Positions 1 to 12,973 are shown, numbered from the stretch's first letter. The stretch is DNA of 64,000 nucleotides from Mixta mediterraneensis (GCF_014946725.1 NZ_JACFXY010000010.1:88726-152725); one strand, 5' to 3'. Notes: generated by a model from the letters alone, not told the origin. Numbers and translations are program-made.

Positions 1-938
1 TGCGTGATATTGGCGTGCTGATTTCAGAACTGTCGATGTCGGAATGTAGCGATGAAGTGCGTGAACTGTGTGGCGATCCAGAAGCGATTGAACCGTATCG
101 CATGATCCTGAAGCGTATCCGCAGCCAGTTAATGTCTACGCAATCCTTTCTCGAGCGCCGCCTGAAAGGAGAACGTCTGCCACGACCGGCTGATTTGCTG
201 GTCTCCAACGATCAGCTGTGGCAGCCGCTTTATGCTATTTATCAGTCGCTTCAGCAATGCGGTATGGGCATTATCGCCAACGGCCAACTGCTGGATACGC
301 TGCGCCGCGTAAAATGCTTTGGCGTCCCGCTGGTACGCATCGATCTGCGTCAGGAAAGCACCCGTCATACTGAAGCCATTGCGGAAGTTACGCGCTACCT
401 TGGTCTTGGCGACTATGAAAGCTGGTCTGAAGCCGATAAGCAGGCGTTCCTGATCCGCGAACTGAACTCTAAACGTCCCCTGCTGCCACGTAACTGGGAG
501 CCAGGCGATGAGACGCGCGAAGTCCTGGAAACCTGTCGCGTTGCGGCTGAAGCTCCTCAGGGTTCTATTGCGGCCTATGTTATCTCAATGGCGAAAACGC
601 CCTCTGACGTACTGGCTGTACACCTTCTGTTAAAAGAAGCGGGTATTAACTTCGCGATGCCAGTTGCCCCGCTGTTTGAAACGCTGGATGACCTGAACAA
701 CGCCAATGATGTAATGAGCCAATTGCTTAGCATCGACTGGTATCGCGGTTTTATTCAGGGCAAGCAAATGGTCATGATTGGCTACTCAGACTCGGCAAAA
801 GATGCCGGTGTGATGGCTGCCAGCTGGGCGCAGTATCAGGCGCAAGACGCTCTAATCAAAACCTGCGAGAAAGCAGGAATTTCGGTAATGCTCCCAACTT
901 ACTGATTTAGTGTATGATGGTGATTTTGAGGTGCTTGC

Positions 939-1214
939 GTGGCTTCCATTTCCATCAGATGTCCTTCCTGCTCCGCTACTGAAGGCGTGGTGCGTAACGG
1001 CAAAAGCACTGCCGGACATCAGCGCTATCTCTGCTCTCATTGCCGTAAAACATGGCAACTACAGTTCACTTACACCGCCTCTCAGCCCGGTACGCACCAG
1101 ACAATCATTGATATGGCCATGAATGGCGTCGGATGTCGCGCCAGTGCACGCATTATGGGCATTGGCCTCAACACGGTTTTACGTCACTTAAAAAACTCAG
1201 GCCGCAGTCGGTAA
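939..1214 (+). CDS. insA: IS1 InsA repressor / N-terminal frame of transposase
   Basis: 91-aa InsA, the usual length. It has an N-terminal zinc-finger-like pair (CPSCSATEG... then CSHCRKTW) and a helix-turn-helix near its C-terminus ([20 protein letters not shown]). Alone, InsA binds IS1 ends and represses. Fused to InsB' by a -1 frameshift on the A-run near 1189-1194 (ttaaaaaactc) it gives the transposase. All expected elements are visible. Confidence 0.95.
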   Translation: MASISIRCPSCSATEGVVRNGKSTAGHQRYLCSHCRKTWQLQFTYTASQPGTHQTIIDMAMNGVGCRASARIMGIGLNTVLRHLKNSGRSR

Positions 1215-1636
1215 CCTCGCGCATACAACCGGGCAGTGATGTGATTGTCTGCGCTGAAATGGACGAACAGTGGGGCTACGTCGGTGCTAAATCACGTCAG
1301 CGCTGGCTGTTTTACGCGTATGACAGGATACGGAGGACGGTTGTGGCACACGTCTTCGGTGAACGCACTCTGGCCACACTGGAGCGTCTTCTGAGCCTGC
1401 TGTCGGCCTTTGAGGTCGTGGTATGGATGACGGATGGCTGGCCGCTGTATGAATCACGCCTGAAGGGAAAGCTGCACGTTATCAGCAAGCGTTACACTCA
1501 GCGCATTGAGCGACATAACCTGAATCTGAGACAACATCTGGCAAGGCTGGGACGGAAGTCACTGTCGTTCTCAAAATCGGTGGAGCTGCATGACAAGGTC
1601 ATCGGACATTATCTGAACATAAAACACTATCAGTAA
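1133..1636 (+). CDS. insB: IS1 InsB, catalytic part of transposase (made as InsAB' by -1 frameshift)
   Basis: 167-aa InsB frame, overlapping insA by 82 bp. It contains the catalytic acidic residues in [10 protein letters not shown] and WMTDGWPLY and the basic C-terminal part ([15 protein letters not shown]). The functional product is the InsA-InsB' fusion made by programmed frameshifting. The frame is complete and closely similar to classical IS1, so the copy is probably functional. Confidence 0.93.
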   Translation: MSRQCTHYGHWPQHGFTSLKKLRPQSVTSRIQPGSDVIVCAEMDEQWGYVGAKSRQRWLFYAYDRIRRTVVAHVFGERTLATLERLLSLLSAFEVVVWMTDGWPLYESRLKGKLHVISKRYTQRIERHNLNLRQHLARLGRKSLSFSKSVELHDKVIGHYLNIKHYQ

Positions 1637-2652
1637 GTTGGAGTCATTACCGGAATTTCGCTGACCCTGTTCCATGGACGTGGCGGCACTATTGGTCGTG
1701 GCGGTGCACCCGCACACGCCGCGCTGCTGTCACAACCGCCAGGCAGCCTGAAAGGCGGCCTGCGTGTTACCGAACAAGGCGAGATGATCCGCTTTAAATA
1801 CGGTTTGCCAGAAGTCACTATTGCCAGCCTTTCGCTGTACACCGGTGCCATCCTGGAAGCTAACCTGATGCCGCCGCCAGAGCCAAAAACGGAGTGGCGC
1901 AACATTATGAATCAGCTGTCCGCAGATTCATGTGCAATGTATCGCGGTTACGTACGTGAAAATCCAGATTTCGTACCCTATTTTCGTTCGGCAACACCAG
2001 AGCAGGAACTGGGTAAATTGCCGCTCGGTTCGCGTCCGGCGAAACGCCGTCCCACCGGTGGCGTTGAGTCGCTGCGTGCAATTCCGTGGATTTTCGCCTG
2101 GACGCAGAACCGCTTAATGTTGCCAGCCTGGCTGGGCGCCGGTGCGGCGCTGCAACAGGCGATGGAAGCGGGCCATCAGGATCAGCTTGAAGCGATGTGC
2201 CGCGACTGGCCTTTCTTCTCGACTCGCCTCGGCATGCTGGAAATGGTGTTTTCGAAAGCCGACCTGTGGCTGGCGGAATATTACGATCAACGTCTGGTTG
2301 ATAAATCACTGTGGCCACTGGGCAAGCAGCTGCGCGACCAGCTTGATTTGGATATTAAAGCGGTGCTGACCATTGCCAACGACGCACATCTGATGGCTGA
2401 CCAGCCCTGGATCGCCGAATCAATTGCGCTGCGCAACGTCTACACCGATCCGCTCAACGTTCTTCAGGCTGAACTGTTGCATCGTTCACGTGCTCAGGAA
2501 ACGCGCGGTGACGAACCGGATGCGCGTGTGGAACAAGCGCTAATGGTTACTATTGCAGGCGTGGCGGCAGGCATGCGCAATACCGGTTAATGTAGAACGA
2601 GCCGCTGGATACAGTGATGTACATAGCGGCTTTCTAATCAACCGAAATGGAA

Positions 2653-2694
2653 GACAAAAAAAGCCGGGCAATCGATAAATTGCCCGGCTTTTTT
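2653..2694. terminator. Bidirectional terminator between ppc and metF
   Basis: A 10-bp perfect stem (GCCGGGCAAT / ATTGCCCGGC, 2663-2672 and 2679-2688) with a 6-nt loop, preceded by an A-run and followed by a T-run, so it can stop ppc on + and metF on -. Confidence 0.9.
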
Positions 2695-2707
2695 ATAAGA
2701 AGAAGAA

Positions 2708-3613
<906 letters not shown>

Positions 3614-3645
3614 TCATCGATCACATCGGTTAACTGTCGCCCTGC

Positions 3646-3677
3646 GAACATCCATACGTTTAGACGTCCAGATGCTC
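3646..3677 (-). promoter_or_regulatory. MetJ operator (Met boxes) of metF
   Basis: Four phased octamers GAACATCC-ATACGTTT-AGACGTCC-AGATGCTC lie 42-73 bp upstream of the metF ATG. The third and fourth are close to the Met-box consensus AGACGTCT; the outer ones are weaker. MetJ-SAM binds such tandem boxes cooperatively. Confidence 0.75.
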
Positions 3678-3776
3678 AAAATGAACGATTCCTCGCGCAG
3701 CGTCAACTTAAAAATGAACCAGAAAAGTGACAAATCTTCAGGGAACGTGAATAAAATTCAACATGCGGCGAGAAAT

Positions 3777-3812
3777 AAGAAAAAGGCAGGCGATAAACGC
3801 GCCCGCCTGAAA
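3777..3812 (-). terminator. Terminator of metBL
   Basis: On the minus strand AGGCGGGCG, a 7-nt loop and CGCCTGCCT form a 9-bp stem (one G-T pair) followed by a T-run, 3 bp after the metL stop codon. Confidence 0.8.
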
Positions 3813-3814
3813 AA

Positions 3815-6250
3815 TTATAATAGCTGGGCGAGACGGTTAATATCTGACTGAATTGCGCCTGCGGTGACATCGCGCCCGGCCCCCGGCCCCCGGATCACCA
3901 GTGGATTATCGCGATACCAACGACTTTCAATGGCGAACACGTTATCACACGGCAGCAGCGAGGCCAGCGGGTGCGTCGGTCGCACCGCTTCTACACCCAC
4001 GCGCGCTTTGCCGTTAGCATCAAAGCGCGCCACATAGCGCAGCACTAACCCCATCTCCTGTGCCGCTTCAAAACGCTGCAACATCTGCTTGTTTAACGCA
4101 TCGCCATTCTCGAAGAAATGGTCGATTGAGCCTTCTTCACAGTTATGGGGGACTAATGACTCAACCCGTACCTGATCCGGCTCGATGTTATATCCTGCTT
4201 CACGCGCCAGAATTACCAGCTTACGCATTACGTCCTGACCAGACAGATCAACGCGCGGATCAGGTTCGGTTAAGCCTTGCTGCCATGCCTGATCCACCAG
4301 CTCGGTGAAAGGCGCCGTACCGTCAAATTGCAGAAATAACCACGATAACGTGCCTGAGAAGATACCGCTGATTGACAATATGGTGTCGCCGCTGTCGCGC
4401 AGATCGCGCACCGTATAATTAATCGGTAAGCCAGCGCCGACTGTGGCGTTATAAAGCCAGTGGCGGCCTGTTTTAGTGAACGCATCACGGATCTGACGCC
4501 AGGTCTGGCTGTCGGATGCGCCAGCCACTTTATTCGCGCTAATGACGTGGAAACCGTGGCTGGCAAAATCAAGATACTGCTGAGCCAGCGGTGCGCTAGC
4601 GGTAACATCCAACACCACCAGATCGTCAAACGGGTGCGCACGCAACCACAGGAACAGGGATTCTTCGTCGCGCTTTTCAGCCTCATCGTCAAAGAAGGCG
4701 AGCGCACGGCGGGCATCAACCCCTTCATAATTCAGCAGGCTGCGCTGGCTATCCGCTACGCCCGCTAAAACAAATTCAAACCCCGTGCGTGCCGACAGCG
4801 TTTCCTGTTCGCGTGCGAACAGTTCCAGCCAGCGTGAACCGATATTACCTTTACCAAACAAAATCAGGCCAATACGTTTTTCCGCCCGGAACAGTGACTG
4901 ATGCAGGCCCTGGATCAAATGTTGAGTAGGGCCCACGCGTAATACCGCAACCACGCTGATATGATCTTCCGACTGCCAGACAAACTCAACTGGCTGATCT
5001 TTTAGCTGCTGCCAGAAACGGTGAGTATGCAACGGATTACGGGTAACGCCTGCCCCAACCAAAGCGACCAGGGCTAGCCCATCACGTAACTGCAAATGCC
5101 CCGGCAAACCGGCATCCTGGAGCAGCGTGAAAGCGCTGTTAACCACTTCAGAGGTATAGCAAAGCTGCAATAACTGCCGATCGGGATGCACACCAACCGC
5201 CAGCGGACGTAGCTGCGCACGCTTCAACAGCAGTTCGATCTCTTTCTGCAGAAGGGCAAAATCATGTTGTTCCGGTAGCTGAATCTCAATCAGGCATACA
5301 TCGTCATGGCTGGTGACAATACGCGCACCGGTGCCAGAGGCCAGCACGCGCTCAATACGCGTTGAGCCTTGTTCTGGCTGGTAGCTACAGCGCAACTGAA
5401 GGTCAATATCGCTGCCGGAAACGGGCTGTAGCGTGCGGGTATGTAATACCGGCGCAGCAAGGCGCGCCAGCTCGCTGGCCTCGTCGAGACGCAACAGCGG
5501 CAGCAGGCAGGCATCAGAGACCTTGCGTGGGTCAGCGCTGTAAACACCGGCCACATCGCTCCAGATGGTGACGCGACTTACACTCGCCAACGCGCCAATT
5601 TGGGTTGCAGAGTAATCGGAGCCATTACGGCCCAGCAGCACGGTTTCACCGGCATCGTTACGACAGATAAATCCGGTCACCACCACACGCTTATGCGGAT
5701 GCTGCGCCAGCAAGGTTTGCAGCAGCGGCCACGATTTCCCTTCATCTACCTGCGGTTGTGCTGCTCGCTCGGCACGCAAAAAGTCGCGGGCATCCAGCCA
5801 GCAGGCGTCAATGTCATTCTGGCTTAAAACCGCGGCCATCAGGCGTGCTGACCAGACTTCGCCGTGACCCACCACCTCGGCATACACGGCTTCAGTAATA
5901 TTACCATCCAGCAGTGCGGCCAGTTTTTCCAAATCGCGGATAAACTGCTCAATTAAACGTTCAGCCATTTCAGCAGGAAGCAGCGCGCTAATCAGTTCGC
6001 TTTGATAGCGTCGTAAAGCCTGTTGCACTTGATGCGCCGAAAGGCGATCGCTATGGCTGAGCTTTAACCAGCTGATCAGCTGGTTAGTCGTCGATCCAGC
6101 GGCAGAAACCACCATTATATCACTCGGCTGGCTGTAGCCTGCCATAATGCTGGACACGCGCTGATAGCAGCGAGCATCCGCCAGACTACTGCCACCAAAT
6201 TTGTGCAACTGCTTGCTGTTCGGCGTTCCTGCGCCTGCTGAAATCGTCAT
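3815..6250 (-). CDS. metL: Bifunctional aspartokinase II / homoserine dehydrogenase II
   Basis: 811 aa, the MetL length. The N-terminal aspartokinase domain (to about residue 250) begins with KFGGSSLAD at residues 17-25. A regulatory linker follows, then the homoserine dehydrogenase domain from about 455 with the nucleotide-binding loop FGKGNIGS and, later, ISGIFSGTLSWL. It makes aspartyl phosphate and reduces aspartate semialdehyde to homoserine for the methionine branch. It starts 2 bp after the metB stop, so it is translated from the metBL mRNA under MetJ control. The distant relatives thrA and lysC are excluded by position and by pairing with metB. Confidence 0.97.
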   Translation of the reverse strand: MTISAGAGTPNSKQLHKFGGSSLADARCYQRVSSIMAGYSQPSDIMVVSAAGSTTNQLISWLKLSHSDRLSAHQVQQALRRYQSELISALLPAEMAERLIEQFIRDLEKLAALLDGNITEAVYAEVVGHGEVWSARLMAAVLSQNDIDACWLDARDFLRAERAAQPQVDEGKSWPLLQTLLAQHPHKRVVVTGFICRNDAGETVLLGRNGSDYSATQIGALASVSRVTIWSDVAGVYSADPRKVSDACLLPLLRLDEASELARLAAPVLHTRTLQPVSGSDIDLQLRCSYQPEQGSTRIERVLASGTGARIVTSHDDVCLIEIQLPEQHDFALLQKEIELLLKRAQLRPLAVGVHPDRQLLQLCYTSEVVNSAFTLLQDAGLPGHLQLRDGLALVALVGAGVTRNPLHTHRFWQQLKDQPVEFVWQSEDHISVVAVLRVGPTQHLIQGLHQSLFRAEKRIGLILFGKGNIGSRWLELFAREQETLSARTGFEFVLAGVADSQRSLLNYEGVDARRALAFFDDEAEKRDEESLFLWLRAHPFDDLVVLDVTASAPLAQQYLDFASHGFHVISANKVAGASDSQTWRQIRDAFTKTGRHWLYNATVGAGLPINYTVRDLRDSGDTILSISGIFSGTLSWLFLQFDGTAPFTELVDQAWQQGLTEPDPRVDLSGQDVMRKLVILAREAGYNIEPDQVRVESLVPHNCEEGSIDHFFENGDALNKQMLQRFEAAQEMGLVLRYVARFDANGKARVGVEAVRPTHPLASLLPCDNVFAIESRWYRDNPLVIRGPGAGRDVTAGAIQSDINRLAQLL

Positions 6251-6252
6251 TA

Positions 6253-7413
6253 TTAACCCTCGGCAGCGACCCGGAATGCATTATCCAAATCGGCAATTAA
6301 ATCTTCGTGATCTTCAATACCTACAGAAACCCGCAGTAACGTTTCGGAGATGCCCGCTGCGGCCCGCGCCTCGGCTGACATGCCCGCATGCGTCATGGTT
6401 GCAGTATGAGAAATTAAACTTTCTACGCCGCCCAGTGATTCTGCGAGCGTAAACAGCCGTAGTGCTTTCAGGAAACGGCGCAGTAAAGCTTCGTCTCCAT
6501 CAATTTCAAAGCTTAACATTGCGCCAAAACCGCGCTGCTGACGTACCGCGTGCTCATGTCCGGCGTTTTCGGGCAGTGAAGGATGATACAGCTTTTTCAC
6601 TAACGTCTGTTGCTTTAGGTAATCGACTATTGCCAGGGCGTTGCGCTGGGCAGCGTTGATGCGCGGCGATAAGGTGCGCAGACCACGCAACAATAAATAA
6701 CTGTCAAATGCCGCGCCGGTCACGCCAATATTGTTGGCCCACCAGGCGAGATCGGTGGCCAGCTGAGGATCCTTAGCAATGACCGCACCCGCCACGACAT
6801 CTGAATGCCCATTAAGGTATTTAGTGCAGGAGTGGACGACTAAATCGGCACCCAGCGCCAGTGGATTTTGCAACGCCGGGCTGAGGAAGGTGTTATCGAC
6901 CACGCTGATTGCCCCGGCTGCGCGAGCGGCTTCGCAAATAGCGGCAATATCAACCACGCGTAGCAATGGGTTGCTGGGGCTTTCCACCAGCACCAGCTTC
7001 GGCTTTTCATCAAGCGCTGCCTGCAATGCCGCTTTGTCACCTTGATCGACAAATTTTACGCGATAAGCGCCGCGCCTGCTCAGGCTATCAAACAGGCGAT
7101 AGCTGCCACCGTAACAGTCATGTGGCGCGACGAGCAGATCGCCAGGCTTCAGGAACACCGTTGTCACCAGATGAATCGCTGACATGCCGGTATTGGTTAA
7201 TACCGCCCCCGCTCCTCCTTCCAGCTCGGCCAATGCACGCTGCACTACGTCACGGGTTGGATTACCACGACGCGAATAGTCGTGAGCACGCGGCTCGTTA
7301 AAATCAATAAAGTTATACGTGCTGGAAAGGTGAATGGGTGGGACAACGCAGCCATATTGCTCGTCATCATTCAAACCGCTGCGAACTGCGATGGTTGCCT
7401 GTTTACGCGTCAT
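6253..7413 (-). CDS. metB: Cystathionine gamma-synthase
   Basis: 386 aa, as in E. coli. PLP enzyme that joins O-succinylhomoserine and cysteine to cystathionine. The PLP-binding lysine is K198 in HSCTKYLNGHSD, and the substrate-loop motif SRRGNPTRD is at about 48-56. First gene of the metBL operon, transcribed away from metJ across a shared Met-box region. Confidence 0.98.
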   Translation of the reverse strand: MTRKQATIAVRSGLNDDEQYGCVVPPIHLSSTYNFIDFNEPRAHDYSRRGNPTRDVVQRALAELEGGAGAVLTNTGMSAIHLVTTVFLKPGDLLVAPHDCYGGSYRLFDSLSRRGAYRVKFVDQGDKAALQAALDEKPKLVLVESPSNPLLRVVDIAAICEAARAAGAISVVDNTFLSPALQNPLALGADLVVHSCTKYLNGHSDVVAGAVIAKDPQLATDLAWWANNIGVTGAAFDSYLLLRGLRTLSPRINAAQRNALAIVDYLKQQTLVKKLYHPSLPENAGHEHAVRQQRGFGAMLSFEIDGDEALLRRFLKALRLFTLAESLGGVESLISHTATMTHAGMSAEARAAAGISETLLRVSVGIEDHEDLIADLDNAFRVAAEG

Positions 7414-7472
7414 GGTGCTAACTGTTCCTGAAGAGTGAAATTAAGAAGGCAACAGGATAACACTCCGCAATT

Positions 7473-7520
7473 AGACGTCAATACATCTGGACATCTAAAT
7501 GTCTTTGCGTATAGATTGAG
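7473..7520. promoter_or_regulatory. MetJ operator between metB and metJ
   Basis: Six phased octamers AGACGTCA, ATACATCT, GGACATCT, AAATGTCT, TTGCGTAT, AGATTGAG. The first four fit the Met-box consensus well. The array sits in the 274-bp divergent region and would repress both metB and metJ when SAM is abundant. The rest of the region (7521-7687) holds the metJ leader; nothing else stands out. Confidence 0.85.
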
Positions 7521-7687
7521 CAAAAACGCAATACCCGCTAAAATTATGCGTCATCGCCTGACGTTCAGGATTGTGTATATGCGACTTTGAACGGAGAAAA
7601 ACCCGCCATTTAAGGGGTCAGGCGCTAAAAGATCAGGCATAATCCTCTGATTTCCTAACATTTAACTTTTATTGATTAAGGTAAACC

Positions 7688-8005
7688 ATGGCTGAATGGA
7701 ACGGCAAATATATCAGCCCGTACGCTGAGCACGGTAAAAAGAGCGAGCAGGTTAAAAAGATCACAGTTTCTATCCCGTTGAGCGTGCTAAAAATTTTAAC
7801 GGATGAACGTACCCGTCGTCAGGTGAATAACCTGCGTCACGCCACTAATAGTGAACTGCTGTGCGAAGCCTTCTTACATGCCTTTACTGGGCAACCGCTG
7901 CCAGATGATGTGGATCTGCGCAAAGAACGCAGTGATGAAATTCCAGAAGAAGCAAAAAAGATCATGCGCGATATGGGCATTGACCCCGATACCTGGGAAT
8001 ACTAA
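7688..8005 (+). CDS. metJ: Methionine repressor
   Basis: 105 aa, as in E. coli. Ribbon-helix-helix dimer that uses S-adenosylmethionine as corepressor. The DNA-contacting beta-strand [15 protein letters not shown] and the helix segment [22 protein letters not shown] are intact. It is divergent from metB and should autoregulate through the array at 7473-7520. Confidence 0.98.
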   Translation: MAEWNGKYISPYAEHGKKSEQVKKITVSIPLSVLKILTDERTRRQVNNLRHATNSELLCEAFLHAFTGQPLPDDVDLRKERSDEIPEEAKKIMRDMGIDPDTWEY

Positions 8006-8016
8006 ATCGTCAGGCA

Positions 8017-8046
8017 TAAAAAAACCCAGCCGAAGCTGGGTTTTTC
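8017..8046. terminator. Shared terminator of metJ and rpmE
   Basis: Stem AAACCCAGC / GCTGGGTTT with a CGAA tetraloop, A-run before and T-run after. It lies between the convergent metJ and rpmE stop codons and can serve both. Confidence 0.9.
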
Positions 8047-8082
8047 TTGCTGTCGAACCGGTTCGATTCGAATGCCGTAATC

Positions 8083-8298
8083 TTATTTTTTGCTGCCCGG
8101 CAGGCTGAAACGCTTGTTAAAGCGGTCAACACGGCCACCAGTTGCAACTTCACGCTGCTTACCGGTGTAGAACGGGTGGCACTGACCGCAAACGTCCAGG
8201 TTCAGTTCGTGAGTCAGCGTAGAACGCGTATGAATCACGTTACCGCAAGTACAGTTAATGGTCACTGCTTCGTATTTTGGGTGAATACCTTGTTTCAT
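8083..8298 (-). CDS. rpmE: Ribosomal protein L31 (zinc-binding form)
   Basis: 71 aa from the ATG at 8298 ([12 protein letters not shown]); a longer open frame upstream lacks the conserved start. The zinc ligands CTCG and CGQC mark the zinc-containing L31 rather than the zinc-free paralogue. Structural protein of the large subunit central protuberance and an intersubunit bridge. It is convergent with metJ and divergent from priA. Confidence 0.97.
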   Translation of the reverse strand: MKQGIHPKYEAVTINCTCGNVIHTRSTLTHELNLDVCGQCHPFYTGKQREVATGGRVDRFNKRFSLPGSKK

Positions 8299-8478
8299 GG
8301 GAAACCTCATATAAGGCCGTGTCGCTCTCCGCGCCAGGAAGCAATCCCGCACGGTACCACACGCTGTTAAACATTAATGGTGTACTCCGACAAGCTCTTT
8401 CTCATCGAAGGCGGCAAATTATACAGGTATTTTCGCCCTGCTGCAAATATGGCCTGATATATCCGCTTAAACGTGTAG

Positions 8479-10719
<2,241 letters not shown>

Positions 10720-10881
10720 GTTGCAGCAAGAGTGCGAGCCAGATCGAAAAAAGTCGCATAAGTCACAATTTTTATGCAAATTAAGTAACAACCTTGCCGG
10801 GCGATCGTTAACAATACTGACCGGCCTGCTTTCAGGTCAGACCAAATAAACATTCGAACGTGAATAACGCGTCAGGAGTCA

Positions 10882-11922
10882 GTGTTGGAGCAGAATCAAC
10901 AACAGCCCGCCACTACCATGAAAGATGTGGCGGAAAAAGCGGGCGTCTCGACCGCAACCGTTTCTCGTGCGCTAATGAATCCGGAAAAAGTCTCTGCCGC
11001 AACCCGACAGAAAGTTGAGCGCGCTGTCGTTGCTGTCGGCTATGCGCCGCATGGTTTATCACGCAACGGCCGCCGGGGTGAGACACAAACTATTCTGATT
11101 ATCGTACCCGATATTTGTGATCCCTTTTTCAGTGAGATCATTCGTGGCGTCGAAGTGACCGCAGCGCAGGAAGGTTACCTGGTACTCATTGGCGACTGTG
11201 CGCATCAAAATCAGCAAGAAAAGACCTTCATGAACATGATGCTGGCGCGCCAGGTTGATGGCATGGTGTTGCTCGGTTCACAATTACCCTTTGATGCCAG
11301 TGTTGATGAACAACGCAACCTGCCGCCAATGGTGATGGCCAATGAATTTGCGCCTGAGATGGCTTTGCCAACGGTACATATTGATAATTTAACCGCATCC
11401 TTCGAAGCGGTTAATCATCTGCTTCAGCTGGGTCATACACAGATTGCCTGTATTGCCGGGCCTGAAACCATGCCGCTGTGCCAGTATCGTCTGCAGGGTT
11501 ACCTTCAGGCGATGCGCCGTAGCGGATTGGCGATTGATCCGACTTATATCGTACGTGGCAACTTTACGTTTGAAGCGGGCGTGGCGGCACTGAAGCAGCT
11601 ACTGGCGCTGCCGCAACCTCCGCGCGCCCTGTTTTGTCACAGCGATATTATCGCGCTCGGCGCGATAAAGCAGGCAAAACGCATGGGGCTTCGCGTCCCG
11701 GAAGATCTTTCAGTCGTGGGCTTTGATGACATTGAACTGTCGCGCTATTGCGAGCCGCCGCTGACAACGGTGACACAGCCGCGTTATCAGATTGGCCGGG
11801 AAGCAATGCTGCTGTTGCTTGATGAGTTACAGGGTCAGCGGGTAAATAATGGCTCACGCCTGCTAGATGCTGAGCTGGCGGTACGAGGCAGCACCGCGCC
11901 ATGCAAAAAACGTGAAAAATAG
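10882..11922 (+). CDS. cytR: LacI-family repressor of nucleoside uptake/catabolism
   Basis: 346 aa from GTG 10882; TTG 10885 is an equally placed alternative after CAGGAG. The N-terminal LacI helix-turn-helix reads MKDVAEKAGVSTATVSRAL and the periplasmic-binding-like core contains IVPDICDPFFSEIIRG, both very close to CytR. CytR represses nucleoside genes with CRP and is released by cytidine. The position upstream of ftsN is the usual one. Confidence 0.96.
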   Translation: MLEQNQQQPATTMKDVAEKAGVSTATVSRALMNPEKVSAATRQKVERAVVAVGYAPHGLSRNGRRGETQTILIIVPDICDPFFSEIIRGVEVTAAQEGYLVLIGDCAHQNQQEKTFMNMMLARQVDGMVLLGSQLPFDASVDEQRNLPPMVMANEFAPEMALPTVHIDNLTASFEAVNHLLQLGHTQIACIAGPETMPLCQYRLQGYLQAMRRSGLAIDPTYIVRGNFTFEAGVAALKQLLALPQPPRALFCHSDIIALGAIKQAKRMGLRVPEDLSVVGFDDIELSRYCEPPLTTVTQPRYQIGREAMLLLLDELQGQRVNNGSRLLDAELAVRGSTAPCKKREK

Positions 11923-11963
11923 ACGTAACTTTCTACTTTTTTCAGTAAATTCTTAAGGCGAAC

Positions 11964-12030
11964 ACTGCTGGTCAAAGCACCGGCCCTTAAGTAACATGGC
12001 GGACTCCTTACCGGGCCGATTAACAGCAGT
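11964..12030 (+). other. Nested inverted repeats before ftsN
   Basis: ACTGCTG (11964-11970) pairs with CAGCAGT (12024-12030), and inside them CGGCCC (11981-11986) pairs with GGGCCG (12013-12018). They lie in the 154-bp cytR-ftsN gap. There is no T-run after the outer stem, so a simple terminator is unlikely; function unknown. Confidence 0.3.
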
Positions 12031-12076
12031 AAAATCGCCCATTTGGCACTATTTTTTAAAGGGTATCTGAACGAGA

Positions 12077-12973
12077 GTGGCACAAAAAGATTATGTAGGC
12101 CGCGGACGTTCAACAGGGACGCGTCGCAAAAAAAGCCCCAGCCGTAGCAAGAAGAGCACTAAAGGCGGATCGGGTGCATCGAAATTAATGATTGTACTGG
12201 CGGTTGCGGTGTTGGTGACCTTTGCCGGTGGTTTATGGTTCCTCGCGCATCACCAAAAAGAAGATACGCCGGTGATTACGGATCATAAAGCCAACGGCAA
12301 TGGCTTACCGCCGAAGCCTGAAGAGCGCTGGAAATACATCAAAGAGCTGGAAAACCGTCAGGTAACGGTGCCGACGCCAATCGAACCTTCGGCGGGCGGC
12401 GAAGTGAAGTCGCAAACGCAATTAACTGATGAACAGCGCCAACTGCTGGAGCAGATGCAAGCCGATATGCGTCAACAGCCAACGCAGCTAAACGAAGTAC
12501 CGTGGAACGAACAAACTCCAGCACAGCGTCAGGTTACGCTGCAACATCAGCAACAATTGCAACAACTCCAGCGCCAGCAACAGCAAGTTCAACAGCAGCA
12601 GCGTCAACAGCTTCAGCAACAACGCCAACAACAACAGCAGAGCGTGCAACATCAGCCGCAACCAGCACCGATCACGCATGAGCCAACCCCCACTGCTCAG
12701 CCGAAACCGCAAGAAACGGCGAAAAAACCGGTTGAAAAAGCCTCATCACAGCGCTGGATGGTACAGTGCGGTTCATTCAAAGGCACCGATCAGGCTGAAT
12801 CAGTTCGTGCTGGCTTAGCATTTGAAGGCTTCGAAAGCCGCATCACAACCGGTGGCGGCTGGAATCGCGTAGTTATCGGCCCGTATAAAGATCGTTCGAC
12901 TGTCGACAACGTCTTAAAACGTCTGCGCGGTTCTGGCCATTCCAGCTGTATTCCGCTTACCGTTGGGGGTTGA
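12077..12973 (+). CDS. ftsN: Cell division protein FtsN
   Basis: 298 aa from GTG 12077 (MAQKDYVGRGRS). Bitopic inner-membrane protein that triggers septal peptidoglycan synthesis. A basic cytoplasmic tail is followed by a transmembrane helix at about 37-57 (MIVLAVAVLVTFAGGLWFLA). The periplasmic linker carries NGLPPKPEERWKYI and DMRQQPTQL. A very glutamine-rich stretch (about 150-195) leads to the C-terminal SPOR domain (WMVQCGSFKG to the end), which binds denuded glycan. The Gln-rich linker is more extreme than in E. coli. Its stop codon lies within the -35 element of the hslVU promoter. Confidence 0.97.
   Translation: MAQKDYVGRGRSTGTRRKKSPSRSKKSTKGGSGASKLMIVLAVAVLVTFAGGLWFLAHHQKEDTPVITDHKANGNGLPPKPEERWKYIKELENRQVTVPTPIEPSAGGEVKSQTQLTDEQRQLLEQMQADMRQQPTQLNEVPWNEQTPAQRQVTLQHQQQLQQLQRQQQQVQQQQRQQLQQQRQQQQQSVQHQPQPAPITHEPTPTAQPKPQETAKKPVEKASSQRWMVQCGSFKGTDQAESVRAGLAFEGFESRITTGGGWNRVVIGPYKDRSTVDNVLKRLRGSGHSSCIPLTVGG

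Larger units (their letters stand above)
884..1651 (+). mobile_element. IS1 element (768 bp) inside ppc
   Basis: Exactly 768 bp, the canonical IS1 length. The ends are imperfect inverted repeats (GGTAATGCTCCCAACTT at the left; the right end reads GGTAATGACTCCAACTT on the other strand). Flanking direct repeats GGAATTTC lie at 876-883 and 1652-1659; the next base also matches, so a 9-bp duplication with a 767-bp element is equally compatible. Both IS1 frames, insA and insB, are intact, so it is probably still active. Transcription is in the same direction as ppc. Confidence 0.97.
1..2590 (+). pseudogene. ppc: Phosphoenolpyruvate carboxylase, 5'-truncated by window edge and interrupted by IS1
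   Basis: PEP carboxylase makes oxaloacetate from PEP and bicarbonate to refill the TCA cycle. The reading frame enters the window open (frame from base 3) and runs to the IS1 at 884; it resumes at 1652 in another frame and ends at 2590 with the family C-terminus GMRNTG. The first part carries the active-site motif [12 protein letters not shown]. The second begins four codons before the catalytic [13 protein letters not shown] motif. An 8-bp target duplication (GGAATTTC) flanks the insertion. The two halves are otherwise undamaged, so the event looks recent. The first half reads into the IS and stops at 905, without the second catalytic motif and the C-terminal third, so no active enzyme is expected. 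Removing the IS and one repeat copy would restore the frame. Confidence 0.95.

Noticed and set aside
12530..12660. CAA/CAG-rich stretch in ftsN as a possible tandem repeat or CRISPR-like array
   Set aside because: It encodes the glutamine-rich linker of FtsN; units are irregular and in frame.
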